Positions 38,909 through 48,916 of a stretch of 64,000 bases of DNA are shown here, piece after piece; the stretch's first letter is position 1; every line of letters begins with the position of its first letter. The DNA is taken from positions 32,846 to 96,845 of the forward strand of contig NZ_WNDO01000021.1 in assembly GCF_009912395.1 (NCBI RefSeq). Direction: 5' to 3'. Both the position numbers and the translations under genes were made by a program. The stretch comes from Luteibacter sp. GTDB lineage: Bacteria > Pseudomonadota > Gammaproteobacteria > Xanthomonadales > Rhodanobacteraceae. Below the pieces are notes generated by a model. That model saw only the letters and a program-made list of their open reading frames with translations, did not search any database and was not told the DNA's origin.

Positions 38909-39166
38909 GTTTTGCTGTCCGGCGAAGCCACTTATACGTGGCCACGGCGGCGAATCGAAGCGCGATTGTAACCGCACGAGGCCATGCTTGGCCCGGGCGC
39001 AAGGCTTTCGCTTTAAACGCCACACACGCATCGGCACCGCCTTCGGGGTGCCTGGTCATACCGTCGACGAGCGAAAGGCTCCGCGGGCCGACCGGGTCGA
39101 AGCCGGGGATGCGTGGAGGTCCCAACCCCCATAGAACCGCTTTAGCGGTTCGCCCAGGAGTATTCC
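38909..39166 (+). promoter_or_regulatory. Long 5' leader of rpsB
   Basis: The region between the predicted transcription start and the rpsB ATG is about 255 nt and has no convincing reading frame. It contains several GC-rich inverted repeats, including ACCGCTTTAGCGGT just before the ribosome-binding site AGGAG. Ribosomal protein S2 is known to repress its own mRNA through a structured leader in gammaproteobacteria; this leader is a good candidate for that role. The left part of the divergent gap (38786-38872) should hold the map promoter, which I cannot identify. Confidence 0.55.
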
Positions 39167-40027
39167 ATGGCACAAGTCACCATGCGCGAGATGCTGGAAG
39201 CCGGCGTCCATTTCGGTCACCAGACCCGTTACTGGAACCCCAAGATGGCTCCGTACATCTTCGGCGCCCGCGGCAAGATCCACATCATCAACCTCGAGAA
39301 GACCCTCCCGCTCTTCAACGACGCGATGAACTTCCTCTCGGGCCTGGCCCAGAAGGGCGGCACCATCCTGTTCGTCGGCACCAAGCGTTCGGCCCGCGAA
39401 GCCCTGGCTGAAGAAGCCGGCCGCGCCAACCAGCCGTTCGTCACCGCCCGCTGGCTCGGCGGCATGCTGACCAACTTCCGCACCGTGAAGCAGTCGGTTG
39501 CCCGCCTGAAGGAACTCGAAGCCGCCGAAACCGACGGTTCGTTCGACCGCCTGGTCAAGCACGAAGTGCTGGCCCGTCGCCGCGAGCGCGAGAAGCTGCA
39601 GAACTCGCTCGGCGGCATCAAGGACATGAACCGCCTGCCGGACGCCCTGTTCATCGTGGACATCGGCCACGAAGACATCGCCGTGCAGGAAGCCCGCAAG
39701 CTGGGCATCCCGGTCGTCGCTGTCGTCGACACCAACTACGATCCGACCCTCGTCGACTACGCCATCCCGGGTAACGACGACGCCATCCGCGCCATCCAGC
39801 TGTACGCCCGCGCCGCCGCCGACTCCATCCTGGAAGGCAAGGCCGCCGCTCCGCAGCACGCCGCCCGCGGCGATGCCAACGAGTTCGTCGAGCTCGACGA
39901 AGCCGGCAACCCGGTCGCCAAGGACGAAGCCCCGCGTGGCGAGCGTCGCAACGATCGCGGCGCCCCGGCCAAGAAGGGTGCTCCGCGCCGTGACGGCGGC
40001 CGCGACGGTGGTCGTGGTCGCGCCTAA
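39167..40027 (+). CDS. rpsB: 30S ribosomal protein S2
   Basis: Small-subunit ribosomal protein of 286 residues. The N-terminus [20 protein letters not shown] and the later [19 protein letters not shown] and [20 protein letters not shown] are textbook S2. The chain is longer than E. coli S2 because of a basic, low-complexity C-terminal tail (about residues 258-286) rich in Arg, Gly and Asp, ending [10 protein letters not shown]. It is likely disordered and RNA-contacting. It is co-transcribed with tsf, 87 bp downstream. Confidence 0.98.
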   Translation: MAQVTMREMLEAGVHFGHQTRYWNPKMAPYIFGARGKIHIINLEKTLPLFNDAMNFLSGLAQKGGTILFVGTKRSAREALAEEAGRANQPFVTARWLGGMLTNFRTVKQSVARLKELEAAETDGSFDRLVKHEVLARRREREKLQNSLGGIKDMNRLPDALFIVDIGHEDIAVQEARKLGIPVVAVVDTNYDPTLVDYAIPGNDDAIRAIQLYARAAADSILEGKAAAPQHAARGDANEFVELDEAGNPVAKDEAPRGERRNDRGAPAKKGAPRRDGGRDGGRGRA

Positions 40028-40114
40028 GCGCCCCACCCCGTAGCAGCGTCATCGTTTCACCCGGCGCCGCGGCACCACCGCCGCGGCGCCAATCAAAAAC
40101 TTTGAGGAATTACC

Positions 40115-40993
40115 ATGGCTGAGATCACCGCGGGCCTCGTCAAGGAACTGCGTGAGCGTTCCGGCGTTGGCATGATGGAGTGCAAGAAGGCACTCGTCGA
40201 AAACAACGGCGACATCGAAGCGGCAATGGAATGGCTGCGCAAGAACGGCCTCGCCAAGGCTGACAAGAAGGCCGACCGCGTCGCCGCCGAAGGCCTCGTC
40301 GCCTTCGCCATCAAGGGTGGCAAGGGCGTGCTGGTCGAAGTGAACAGCGAAACCGACTTCTCGTCGCGCAACGAGGCTTTCATCCAGTTCACCAAGGATG
40401 TCGCCAACGTCGCTCTCGAGTCGGGCGCCAAGGACATCGACACGCTGAAGGCCACCAAGCTGGGCGACAGCACCGTGGAAGATGCCGCCAAGACCCTGAC
40501 CCTCACCATCGGTGAGAAGTTCGATGTCCGCCGCCTCGCCACCGTCGAGACCGACGGCGTGCTGGCCGGCTACTCGCACAGCGGCCGCATCGGCGTGCTG
40601 GTGGCCCTCAAGGGTGGCTCGGAAGAGCTGGCCAAGGGCATCGCCATGCACGTCGCCGCGATGAACCCGAAGTTCATCAAGGTGGAAGACGTTCCGGCCG
40701 ACTTCCTCGAGAAGGAAAAGGAAATCGAGCTGTCGAAGATGTCCGACAAGGAAAAGGCCAAGCCGGCCGACATCCTGGACAAGATCGTCAGCGGCAAGGT
40801 CAACAAGATCCTCGCCGAGGCCACCCTGGTCGGCCAGTCGTACGTGCTCGACCAGGACGTCACGGTCGCCGAAGCCCTCAAGAAGGGTGGCGCCGAGCTC
40901 GTCTCCGTGCAGCGCCTCGCCGTGGGCGAGGGCATCGAGAAGGTGGTGGACGACTTTGCCGCCGAAGTGATGAAGCAGGCTGGCCTGGCGTAA
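40115..40993 (+). CDS. tsf: Translation elongation factor Ts
   Basis: Guanine-nucleotide exchange factor for EF-Tu; 292 residues. The N-terminal UBA-like module has [20 protein letters not shown] and the core has [19 protein letters not shown], the EF-Tu-contacting TDF motif. ATG 40115 follows GAGGAA. It is the second gene after rpsB as in most bacteria, and a strong terminator follows. Confidence 0.98.
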   Translation: MAEITAGLVKELRERSGVGMMECKKALVENNGDIEAAMEWLRKNGLAKADKKADRVAAEGLVAFAIKGGKGVLVEVNSETDFSSRNEAFIQFTKDVANVALESGAKDIDTLKATKLGDSTVEDAAKTLTLTIGEKFDVRRLATVETDGVLAGYSHSGRIGVLVALKGGSEELAKGIAMHVAAMNPKFIKVEDVPADFLEKEKEIELSKMSDKEKAKPADILDKIVSGKVNKILAEATLVGQSYVLDQDVTVAEALKKGGAELVSVQRLAVGEGIEKVVDDFAAEVMKQAGLA

Positions 40994-41013
40994 GCCACCC
41001 TCCTCGCTCGATG

Positions 41014-41044
41014 AAAAGGCCGCGAGAGATCGCGGCCTTTTTTT
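41014..41044 (+). terminator. Rho-independent terminator of rpsB-tsf
   Basis: Stem AAAGGCCGCGA/TCGCGGCCTTT with a short loop followed by a run of seven or more T, 20 nt after the tsf stop. Confidence 0.93.
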
Positions 41045-41213
41045 ATGCATCCGCGCGGGTTCGCAGGTTTTTGCACCTGCGTAGCGAAAACGCACCGAAA
41101 CCCTGTCCTTCGACGACGAAGGAATTTCCTGCGAGCTTCCTCCCATCGCTTCTTGTCAGTCATGCCAAGAATTCGCGAGCGCCCAAGCCGGGCGCCAACG
41201 GAGGGAGACACCC

Positions 41214-42008
41214 ATGCATTCACGCAACACCGCGTTCCTCAGGACCTCGCTCATCGCGCTTGGCCTGTTCGGCACGTTCGCCGCCCACGCAGACGACCTC
41301 AATACGCCCGCGAAGCGGGAAATCGCCATGGAGCTGGTCTCCAGCGCGGAAAACACCTCGCTCGACTGGCGCGCCCAGTACGCCTATATCGAGGACATCA
41401 AGGACGGTCGCGGCTACACAGCTGGCCTCGTCGGCTTCACGTCCGCCGACGACGACATGCTTGCCCTGGTCACGCTCTACGACACCGCCGAGCCGGGCAA
41501 TGTCCTCTCCAAATACATTCCGGCGCTGACCTTCCTATCGAAACACAATTCAGGATCGCACCAGGGACTGGATCCCACCTTCAAGAAAGACTGGATCACA
41601 GCTGCGGCGGACCCCGTGTTCCAGGCCGCGCAAGACCAGACACTCAACGAGCAATACTTCAACCCGGCCCTTTCCCAGGCGACGACGGATGGCCTCGGTA
41701 TCCTGGGCCAATTCATCTATTACGACGCCTATGTGATGCACGGTCCGGGCAACGGCACCCATAGTTTCGGCGGTATTCGCAAGGCCGCGCTGGCCAACGC
41801 AAAGACGCCTGCACAGGGCGGTGATGAAACCACCTACCTCAACGCGTTTCTCGACGCGCGCCGCGCACTCATGCTGAAAGAACCCGATCACAAGGACAAC
41901 GTGGATCGCATCGATACCGAGCAGCGTGCCTTCCTGAAGGCGGGCAACCTCAATTTGGATACGCCGTTGCGGTGGACCGTCAACGAAGGCGATTTCAGCA
42001 TTCCCTGA
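41214..42008 (+). CDS. Secreted GH46 chitosanase (paralog 1)
   Basis: Endo-acting chitosanase of glycoside hydrolase family 46, exported by the signal peptide MHSRNTAFLRTSLIALGLFG; 264 residues. The catalytic pair known from Streptomyces chitosanase is present: Glu46 in LVSSAENTSLDW and Asp64 in DIKDGRGYTAG. Other family blocks are GQFIYYDAYVMHGPG, SFGGIRKAAL and GGDETTYLNAFLDARRALML. Compared with paralog 2 and with actinobacterial enzymes it has GFTSADDDML instead of GFCSGTGDML next to the active cleft, so its substrate preference may have drifted. It is separated from tsf by a terminator and should have its own promoter. Confidence 0.93.
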   Translation: MHSRNTAFLRTSLIALGLFGTFAAHADDLNTPAKREIAMELVSSAENTSLDWRAQYAYIEDIKDGRGYTAGLVGFTSADDDMLALVTLYDTAEPGNVLSKYIPALTFLSKHNSGSHQGLDPTFKKDWITAAADPVFQAAQDQTLNEQYFNPALSQATTDGLGILGQFIYYDAYVMHGPGNGTHSFGGIRKAALANAKTPAQGGDETTYLNAFLDARRALMLKEPDHKDNVDRIDTEQRAFLKAGNLNLDTPLRWTVNEGDFSIP

Positions 42009-42193
42009 TCCCGACCGAAACAGGGCAAAGGGCGCGCCACGTCGCGTCCTTTGCCCATGGGGAAAGCGAAAACGGCACGAGGCGCGATGCTTTAAATCGC
42101 AACCAATTTCCTGTGAGCGCCGTCGCGGCCGACGGGCCACGCAAGCGCAATAACTTGCGGGCCGAATCCCGGCGCCAACACAAGGAAGCCACC

Positions 42194-42979
42194 ATGCATC
42201 TTCGCCAAACACGAGGCCTGCTCGCCCTACTCCTGGCCACACTCGTCGCCACACCTACCCTCGCCGCCGACCTCGACACGCCCGCGAAGAAGGACATCGC
42301 GATGCAACTGGTCTCCAGCGCCGAGAACTCCAGCCTCGACTGGCGCGCGCAGTACTCGTACATCGAGGACATCCAGGACGGTCGCGGCTATACCGCCGGG
42401 ATCATCGGGTTCTGCTCGGGCACGGGCGACATGCTCGACCTGGTCAAGGACTACCAGGCCGTGTCGCCGGGTAACCGCCTCGCCAAGTACATCCCGGCTC
42501 TGCAAAAGCTCGCCGACAAGCATTCCGCGTCGCACGCCGGCCTCGACCCCGGCTTCCCCGGCGACTGGCGGGCCGCCGCGAAGGACGTCGCCTTCCAGGT
42601 CGCCCAGGACAACGTCCGCGATGAGCAGTACTTCACTCCCGCCGTGAACCAGGCCAAGGCCGACGGCCTGCGCACGCTCGGCCAGTTCATCTATTACGAC
42701 GCCATCGTGATGCACGGCCCTGGCACCTCGGCCGACAGCTTCGGCGGCATCCGCAAGGCCGCGATGAAGGTCGCCAAGACACCCGCGCAGGGCGGCGACG
42801 AAACCGCCTACCTCAACGCTTTTCTCGATGCGCGCGTGAAAGTGATGAAGCAGGAGGAGGCCCATGCCGATACGTCGCGCGTGGACACCGAGCAGCGTGT
42901 CTTCCTCAAGGCCGGTAACTTCGGCCTCGAAAAGCCACTGCGCTGGAAGGTGTACGGCGACGCCTATTCCATCCAGTAA
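42194..42979 (+). CDS. Secreted GH46 chitosanase (paralog 2)
   Basis: Second GH46 chitosanase, 261 residues, with signal peptide MHLRQTRGLLALLLATLVAT. Catalytic Glu44 (SSAENSSLDW) and Asp62 (DIQDGRGYTAG) are in place and the canonical GFCSGTGDMLDLV segment is kept. ATG 42194 was selected over longer frames because AAGGAA lies just upstream and the signal peptide follows. It is 185 bp downstream of paralog 1. A related AATTTCCTG(C/T)GAGC element occurs upstream of both genes (41123 and 42105), which points to duplication together with regulatory DNA. Secreted chitosanases would attack fungal or arthropod chitosan. Confidence 0.94.
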   Translation: MHLRQTRGLLALLLATLVATPTLAADLDTPAKKDIAMQLVSSAENSSLDWRAQYSYIEDIQDGRGYTAGIIGFCSGTGDMLDLVKDYQAVSPGNRLAKYIPALQKLADKHSASHAGLDPGFPGDWRAAAKDVAFQVAQDNVRDEQYFTPAVNQAKADGLRTLGQFIYYDAIVMHGPGTSADSFGGIRKAAMKVAKTPAQGGDETAYLNAFLDARVKVMKQEEAHADTSRVDTEQRVFLKAGNFGLEKPLRWKVYGDAYSIQ

Positions 42980-42994
42980 AAGGAAACCTCTCCA

Positions 42995-43042
42995 CTGCAG
43001 GAGCGCGCTTGCGCGCGATCGCGCGCAAGCGCGCTCCTACAG
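42995..43042. repeat. REP-like palindrome, GTAGGAGCGCGC family (copy 2, loopless)
   Basis: The same arm sequence as the copy at 34014, but the two arms meet directly in GCGCGCGATCGCGCGC with almost no loop. It lies between the second chitosanase and pyrH and can act as a transcription barrier. Confidence 0.85.
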
Positions 43043-43113
43043 AGTCTCCGAGCGATGGGGTCTGCGGCAGCCCCATCCCCGGAGCGAAAGCTAAACCGCG
43101 ACAGTTTTTCACG

Positions 43114-43142
43114 TTCCTGTAACAAAGAACGCGCGCTACACT
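43114..43142 (+). promoter_or_regulatory. Probable pyrH promoter
   Basis: TTCCTG (43114-43119), 17-nt spacer, TACACT (43137-43142), about 37 nt before the pyrH start and downstream of the REP palindrome. The match is moderate. Confidence 0.45.
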
Positions 43143-43178
43143 ACGCGCGTTTTGCCCCACACAATCTGGAGACCCCCC

Positions 43179-43901
43179 ATGAGCAACCAGCTGAACCACC
43201 GCCGCATCCTGCTCAAGCTCTCCGGAGAAGCCCTCATGGGCAGCGAAGACTACGGCATCGATCCGAAGGTGATCGGCCGGCTCGCGAAGGAAATCCTCGA
43301 AGTGGTCGCCGCCGGCGTCCAGGTCGGCGTCGTCATCGGCGGCGGCAACATCTTCCGCGGCGCCGGTCTCGCCGCCTCGGGCATGGACCGCGTCACCGGC
43401 GACCACATGGGCATGCTGGCCACCGTCATGAACGCCCTCGCGATGCAGGATGCCATCGAGAAGCTGGGCGGCGAAGCGCGCACCATGAGTGCCATCAAGA
43501 TCAACGAGGTCTGCGAGGACTTCATCCGTCGCCGCGCCATCCGCCATCTCGAGAAGGGCCGCGTCGCCCTGTTCGCCGCCGGCATCGGCAACCCGTTCTT
43601 CACCACCGACTCCGCCGCCGCCCTGCGCGCCGTGGAAATCGGTGCCGACCTGCTCCTCAAGGCCACCAAGGTCGACGGCGTCTACAGCGCCGACCCGAAG
43701 CGCCACGCCGACGCCACCCGCTACGACCACCTCACCTACAACCAGGTGATCGAGCGTCGCCTGGAGGTCATGGATACCGCCGCCATCGCGCTCTGCCGCG
43801 AGAACAAGCTGCCCCTGCGCATCTACGACATGACCCAGCCCGGCAACCTCATGAAGATCATGACGGGCGAGCCGGTGGGCACCCTGGTCGACGCCGGCTG
43901 A
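43179..43901 (+). CDS. pyrH: UMP kinase
   Basis: Hexameric amino-acid-kinase-fold enzyme phosphorylating UMP to UDP; 240 residues. Motifs: [13 protein letters not shown] at the start, [13 protein letters not shown] for phosphate binding, [14 protein letters not shown] and [17 protein letters not shown] 43179 follows GGAG by 8 nt; a longer frame from 43152 has no family support. It opens the conserved pyrH-frr-uppS-cdsA-dxr-rseP-bamA-lpx run. Confidence 0.97.
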   Translation: MSNQLNHRRILLKLSGEALMGSEDYGIDPKVIGRLAKEILEVVAAGVQVGVVIGGGNIFRGAGLAASGMDRVTGDHMGMLATVMNALAMQDAIEKLGGEARTMSAIKINEVCEDFIRRRAIRHLEKGRVALFAAGIGNPFFTTDSAAALRAVEIGADLLLKATKVDGVYSADPKRHADATRYDHLTYNQVIERRLEVMDTAAIALCRENKLPLRIYDMTQPGNLMKIMTGEPVGTLVDAG

Positions 43902-44004
43902 GCCGGCCAGCCCCCTCCAGGGGCGCTCTGGCGCGGTGCGGCACGGCCGTACCGCGCTCCCCTGCTATACTCGTCTGCTGACCAGTTCCACCGGAAACAA
44001 GCCC

Positions 44005-44562
44005 ATGATCAACGACATCAAGAAAGATGCTGAGACCCGCATGGGCAAGAGCATCGACTCGCTCAAGCACGACCTGAAGTCGATCCGGACCGGCCGCGCC
44101 AATGCGTCCATCCTCGACAACATCGTGGTTCCGTACTACGGCTCGTCCACCCCGCTGGCCCAGGTGGCCAACGTGACCACGCCGGACGCCCGCTCGCTCT
44201 CCGTCAAGCCGTTCGACAAGGCCATGGTCGGCCCGATCGAGAAGGCCATCATGGCCTCCGATCTCGGCATCACGCCCACCACCATGGGCATGGACATCCG
44301 CCTGAACTTCCCGCCGCCGACCGAGGAGCGCCGCAAGGAGCTCGCCAAGAGCGTGTCGAAAGAAGGCGAGGCCGCCAAGATCGCCATCCGCAACGTGCGT
44401 CGCGACGCCATCCAGCACGTCGACAAGTTGCTGAAGGACAAGGCGATCACGGAAGACGACAAGAAGGGCGCGGACAACGACATCCAGAAACTGACGGACA
44501 AGTTCGTCAAGGACGTCGACACGGTCGTCGCCGAAAAGGAAAAGGAGCTGATGGCGCTCTGA
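44005..44562 (+). CDS. frr: Ribosome recycling factor
   Basis: Releases ribosomes from mRNA after termination together with EF-G; 185 residues, the exact family length. Recognised by LKSIRTGRANASILDNI, PYYGSSTPLAQVANV, the LNFPPPTEERRKELAK block, and the C-terminal VDTVVAEKEKELM. ATG 44005 gives the canonical MINDIKKDAETRM start. It follows pyrH by about 100 bp and uppS comes 14 bp after its stop. Confidence 0.97.
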   Translation: MINDIKKDAETRMGKSIDSLKHDLKSIRTGRANASILDNIVVPYYGSSTPLAQVANVTTPDARSLSVKPFDKAMVGPIEKAIMASDLGITPTTMGMDIRLNFPPPTEERRKELAKSVSKEGEAAKIAIRNVRRDAIQHVDKLLKDKAITEDDKKGADNDIQKLTDKFVKDVDTVVAEKEKELMAL

Positions 44563-44576
44563 CGCGCCATCGGTCC

Positions 44577-45320
44577 ATGCCCATGGCAGCGAGGCCCGAG
44601 GGACGGGTACCCCGCCACCTGGCCATCGTGATGGATGGCAACGGTCGCTGGGCGAAGCAGCGTCTTCGCCCGCGCACGTTCGGCCATCATGCCGGGCAGA
44701 AAGCCGTGAAGGAGGCCGTGGAATTCTGCCTCCGTCGCGGCATCGCCTCGCTCACCCTGTTCGCCTTCTCCAGAGAGAACTGGCAGCGGCCGCCCACCGA
44801 GGTGTCGGCGCTGATGGAACTGTTCCTCAAGGCGCTGGACAAGGAAGTGGCCGAACTGCACGGCAATGGCGTCCGGATCCGCTTCGTCGGCGATCTGGCC
44901 GCCTTCGCGCCCGAACTGCGCAAGCGCATGCTGGGTGCCATGGAGCGCACGGCCGGCAACACGGCGCTCAACATGAACGTGGCGGTCAATTACGGCGGAC
45001 GCTGGGATATCGCCCAGGCCGCGCAACAGGCCGTCGAAGCGATCGCGCGCGGGGAATTCACCGCCGCCGAACTCGACGAACACCGCCTGCACGGCTATAC
45101 CTGCCTTGCCGATCAGCCGCCGCTCGACCTGTTCATCCGTACGGGTGGCGAGCGCCGGGTCAGCAACTTTCTTCTCTGGCAGCTCGCCTACGCCGAGCTG
45201 TATTTCACCGACACCCTGTGGCCCGACGTCGACCAGGCCTGCCTCGCCGAGGCCATCGACGACTACGCCCGCCGCGAGCGCCGCTACGGGCGAACCGGCG
45301 AACAGGTCGCCACGGGCTGA
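44577..45320 (+). CDS. uppS: Undecaprenyl diphosphate synthase (cis-prenyltransferase)
   Basis: Makes the C55 lipid carrier for peptidoglycan and O-antigen by cis-condensing isopentenyl diphosphate onto farnesyl diphosphate. Length 247 residues. The catalytic Asp20 lies in HLAIVMDGNGRWAKQR; further motifs are TLFAFSRENWQRP, the MNVAVNYGGRWD segment and the C-terminal DLFIRTGGERRVSNFLLWQL. The start could be either of two close ATGs (44577 or 44583). cdsA begins 12 bp after the stop. Confidence 0.97.
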   Translation: MPMAARPEGRVPRHLAIVMDGNGRWAKQRLRPRTFGHHAGQKAVKEAVEFCLRRGIASLTLFAFSRENWQRPPTEVSALMELFLKALDKEVAELHGNGVRIRFVGDLAAFAPELRKRMLGAMERTAGNTALNMNVAVNYGGRWDIAQAAQQAVEAIARGEFTAAELDEHRLHGYTCLADQPPLDLFIRTGGERRVSNFLLWQLAYAELYFTDTLWPDVDQACLAEAIDDYARRERRYGRTGEQVATG

Positions 45321-45332
45321 CGCCGGATCTCC

Positions 45333-46151
45333 ATGCTCAAGCAACGCATCACCACCGCCGCGATCCTCCTGCCGGTCGTCCTGGCGCTCATCCTGCTGCC
45401 TCCCACCAGCTTCTTCGCCGCCGTGGTGGCCCTCGTCTTCGTGGGCGCGGCCTGGGAGTGGAGCCTGCTCTCCGGCTGCCGCACGCCCACGGGGCGTGGC
45501 ATCGTCGCGGCCCTGGCCGCCGCCCTCCTTGCTTCGCTTGTCGTCGTGCGCACACCGGGCGTGCTGACCGTGCTGAGTTTCGTCGGCGTGGCCTGGTGGG
45601 TCGGTTGCTGCTTCTGGCTGCGTCATTTCACCTTTGCCGCCGCGCCCAACAACGAAAACCGCCTGCTGAAGCTCGGTGCGGGCGTGCTGGTCATCGTACC
45701 GACGCTCGCCGCCGCCGTGTCCCTGCATGGCAGCGACCGTGGACACTGGTGGACGCTGCTTGCCCTGGTGATCGTCTGGGCCGCCGATACCGGCGCCTAC
45801 TTCAGCGGCCGCTTCCTGGGTCGCCGCAAGCTTGCCCCCCGGATCAGCCCGGGAAAGACCTGGGCGGGCGTCTACGGCGCCGTCCTCGCTGGCGGCCTCG
45901 TGGCACTCCTGGGCGGCTACCTGCTCGGCGTGCGTGATGGCGGCCAACTGATCGGCCTGCTTGTCCTGGGCGTGCTTTCCGTGGCCGCCGCCGTCGTCGG
46001 CGACCTCTTCGAGAGCCTGATGAAGCGCCACGCCGAGGTGAAGGACTCCGGCAGCCTGTTCCCGGGCCACGGCGGCCTGCTGGATCGTCTCGACAGCGTC
46101 TTCGCCGCCCTGCCCGTCTTCGCGGCAGGCAAGATCCTCCTGGGACTCTGA
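45333..46151 (+). CDS. cdsA: Phosphatidate cytidylyltransferase
   Basis: Integral-membrane enzyme that makes CDP-diacylglycerol for all phospholipids; 272 residues with about eight hydrophobic helices. The C-terminal family signature is unmistakable: LMKRHAEVKDSGSLFPGHGG followed by LLDRLDSVFAA. A second mark is WAADTGAYFSGRFLGRRKLA and ISPGKTWAGVYGA. dxr starts 3 nt after its stop, so the two are co-translated. Confidence 0.95.
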   Translation: MLKQRITTAAILLPVVLALILLPPTSFFAAVVALVFVGAAWEWSLLSGCRTPTGRGIVAALAAALLASLVVVRTPGVLTVLSFVGVAWWVGCCFWLRHFTFAAAPNNENRLLKLGAGVLVIVPTLAAAVSLHGSDRGHWWTLLALVIVWAADTGAYFSGRFLGRRKLAPRISPGKTWAGVYGAVLAGGLVALLGGYLLGVRDGGQLIGLLVLGVLSVAAAVVGDLFESLMKRHAEVKDSGSLFPGHGGLLDRLDSVFAALPVFAAGKILLGL

Positions 46152-46154
46152 CAC

Positions 46155-47339
<1,185 letters not shown>

Positions 47340-47383
47340 ACTCGTTCCACCCAAACGTTTTTTTTCGAGACCCACCCTCTCTG

Positions 47384-48730
47384 ATGAGCCCTGTCCTAGG
47401 TTCCGTGTTCTGGCTGCTTGTGACGCTTGGCGTCCTGGTGACCTTCCACGAATTCGGCCACTACTGGGTCGCGCGGCGCTGTGGCGTGCGCGTGCTGCGT
47501 TTCTCCGTGGGCTTCGGCCGGCCGCTGTGGCGCCGTGTCGCGAAGGACGGCACCGAATATCAGATCGCCGCGATCCCGCTCGGTGGCTACGTGAAGATGC
47601 TCGACGCCCGCGAAGGCGACGTCGACCCCTCCCAGCAGGGTGAGGAATTCACGGCCAAGCCGGTGTGGAAGCGCATCGCCATCGTGGCCGCCGGCCCCGC
47701 GTTCAACCTGATCTTCACCATCGCCGCCTTCTGGGCGATGTACATGGTGGGCAAGCCCGACGTGGCGCCGCTCGTCACCGCGACGCCCAACACGGTCGCC
47801 GCCCAGGCGGGCATCCGCCCCGGCGATCGTATCGTCGCGATGGACGGCCAGCCGGTGAGCACGTGGAGCGACGCCATGGACGTCCTGGCGAACGCGCTGC
47901 TGGGTACCTCGCCGCTGCCCATCCGCGTCACGGGTACCGACGGCGCCCAGCGCGACGTGGTGCTGCCGCTGCAAAAGCTCGACAACTCCGGCGACATCGG
48001 CCAGCGCTTCACCCAGCTCGGCCTCGCCATGGAGCCCCCTCCGGCCGTCGTTGGCAGCGTGCTGAAGGGCGCCCCCGCCTCGCTGGCCGGCCTGCGTGCC
48101 GACGACCGCATCGTCAGCGTCAATGGCCACCCGGTCGAGAACTTCGAGGCCTTCAGCAAGCTCGTGCCGGAGCAGGCGAAGACCTCGCCCAAGCTCGCCC
48201 TGGTCATCGAACGCGACGGCAAGCCCATCGACGTGGCCCTTACCGCCCACATGGCCTCAGAGCAGGGCGAGGCCCCGCGCTGGCAGATCGGCGTGGCCGC
48301 GCGCCCGCTCGAGACCGCCACGCTACGCTATGGCCCGGTGCGCGCCTTCACCGAGTCGCTGTCGACCACCTGGACCGGCGCCCGCAACACGCTGGGGCTG
48401 ATCGGCAAGATGCTTTCCGGCGAGGCTTCCACCAAGAATCTGTCGGGTGTCATCGGCATCGCCCAGGTGGCCAACGACTCAGCCAATCGCGGCCTCGGCT
48501 GGTTCCTGAACTTCCTCGCGCTGGTGTCCCTCAGCCTTGCCATCCTGAACCTGCTTCCCATCCCGGTCTTGGATGGCGGACACCTGCTGTATTACCTTAT
48601 CGAGTTGGTCAAAGGCAGCCCGGTCAGCGAACGCACCATGATCGCCGGCCAGTATGTGGGGCTCGCCTTGCTGTTCACGCTGATGGGGCTGGCCTTCTTC
48701 AACGACATCCAGCGAATGCTCGTCTCGTGA
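47384..48730 (+). CDS. rseP: RseP-type site-2 intramembrane zinc protease
   Basis: Intramembrane metalloprotease that cleaves the sigma-E anti-sigma factor and clears signal-peptide remnants; 448 residues. The first helix carries the zinc motif FHEFGHYWVARR (His22, Glu23, His26), two PDZ domains lie at roughly 110-200 and 205-290, and the third zinc ligand is in the C-terminal LLPIPVLDGGHLLYYLIEL. Its position directly before bamA fits control of the outer-membrane stress response. Confidence 0.96.
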   Translation: MSPVLGSVFWLLVTLGVLVTFHEFGHYWVARRCGVRVLRFSVGFGRPLWRRVAKDGTEYQIAAIPLGGYVKMLDAREGDVDPSQQGEEFTAKPVWKRIAIVAAGPAFNLIFTIAAFWAMYMVGKPDVAPLVTATPNTVAAQAGIRPGDRIVAMDGQPVSTWSDAMDVLANALLGTSPLPIRVTGTDGAQRDVVLPLQKLDNSGDIGQRFTQLGLAMEPPPAVVGSVLKGAPASLAGLRADDRIVSVNGHPVENFEAFSKLVPEQAKTSPKLALVIERDGKPIDVALTAHMASEQGEAPRWQIGVAARPLETATLRYGPVRAFTESLSTTWTGARNTLGLIGKMLSGEASTKNLSGVIGIAQVANDSANRGLGWFLNFLALVSLSLAILNLLPIPVLDGGHLLYYLIELVKGSPVSERTMIAGQYVGLALLFTLMGLAFFNDIQRMLVS

Positions 48731-48916
48731 GGATGGCCCACGCGCAGCGCGGACCGGACTCATGTGAGCGCCGCCAGACGGCGCAACCGTATCACCCAGG
48801 CCCTGGACGCCCACGCGCCCATGGTCGAACGACGCCGGGCCTGAGCCAGGCGCGTGCTCCTCTTCGGTCACCGGCCTCGTCCGCCGGCGACTGGAATTAA
48901 CCCAACGGAATCGACG

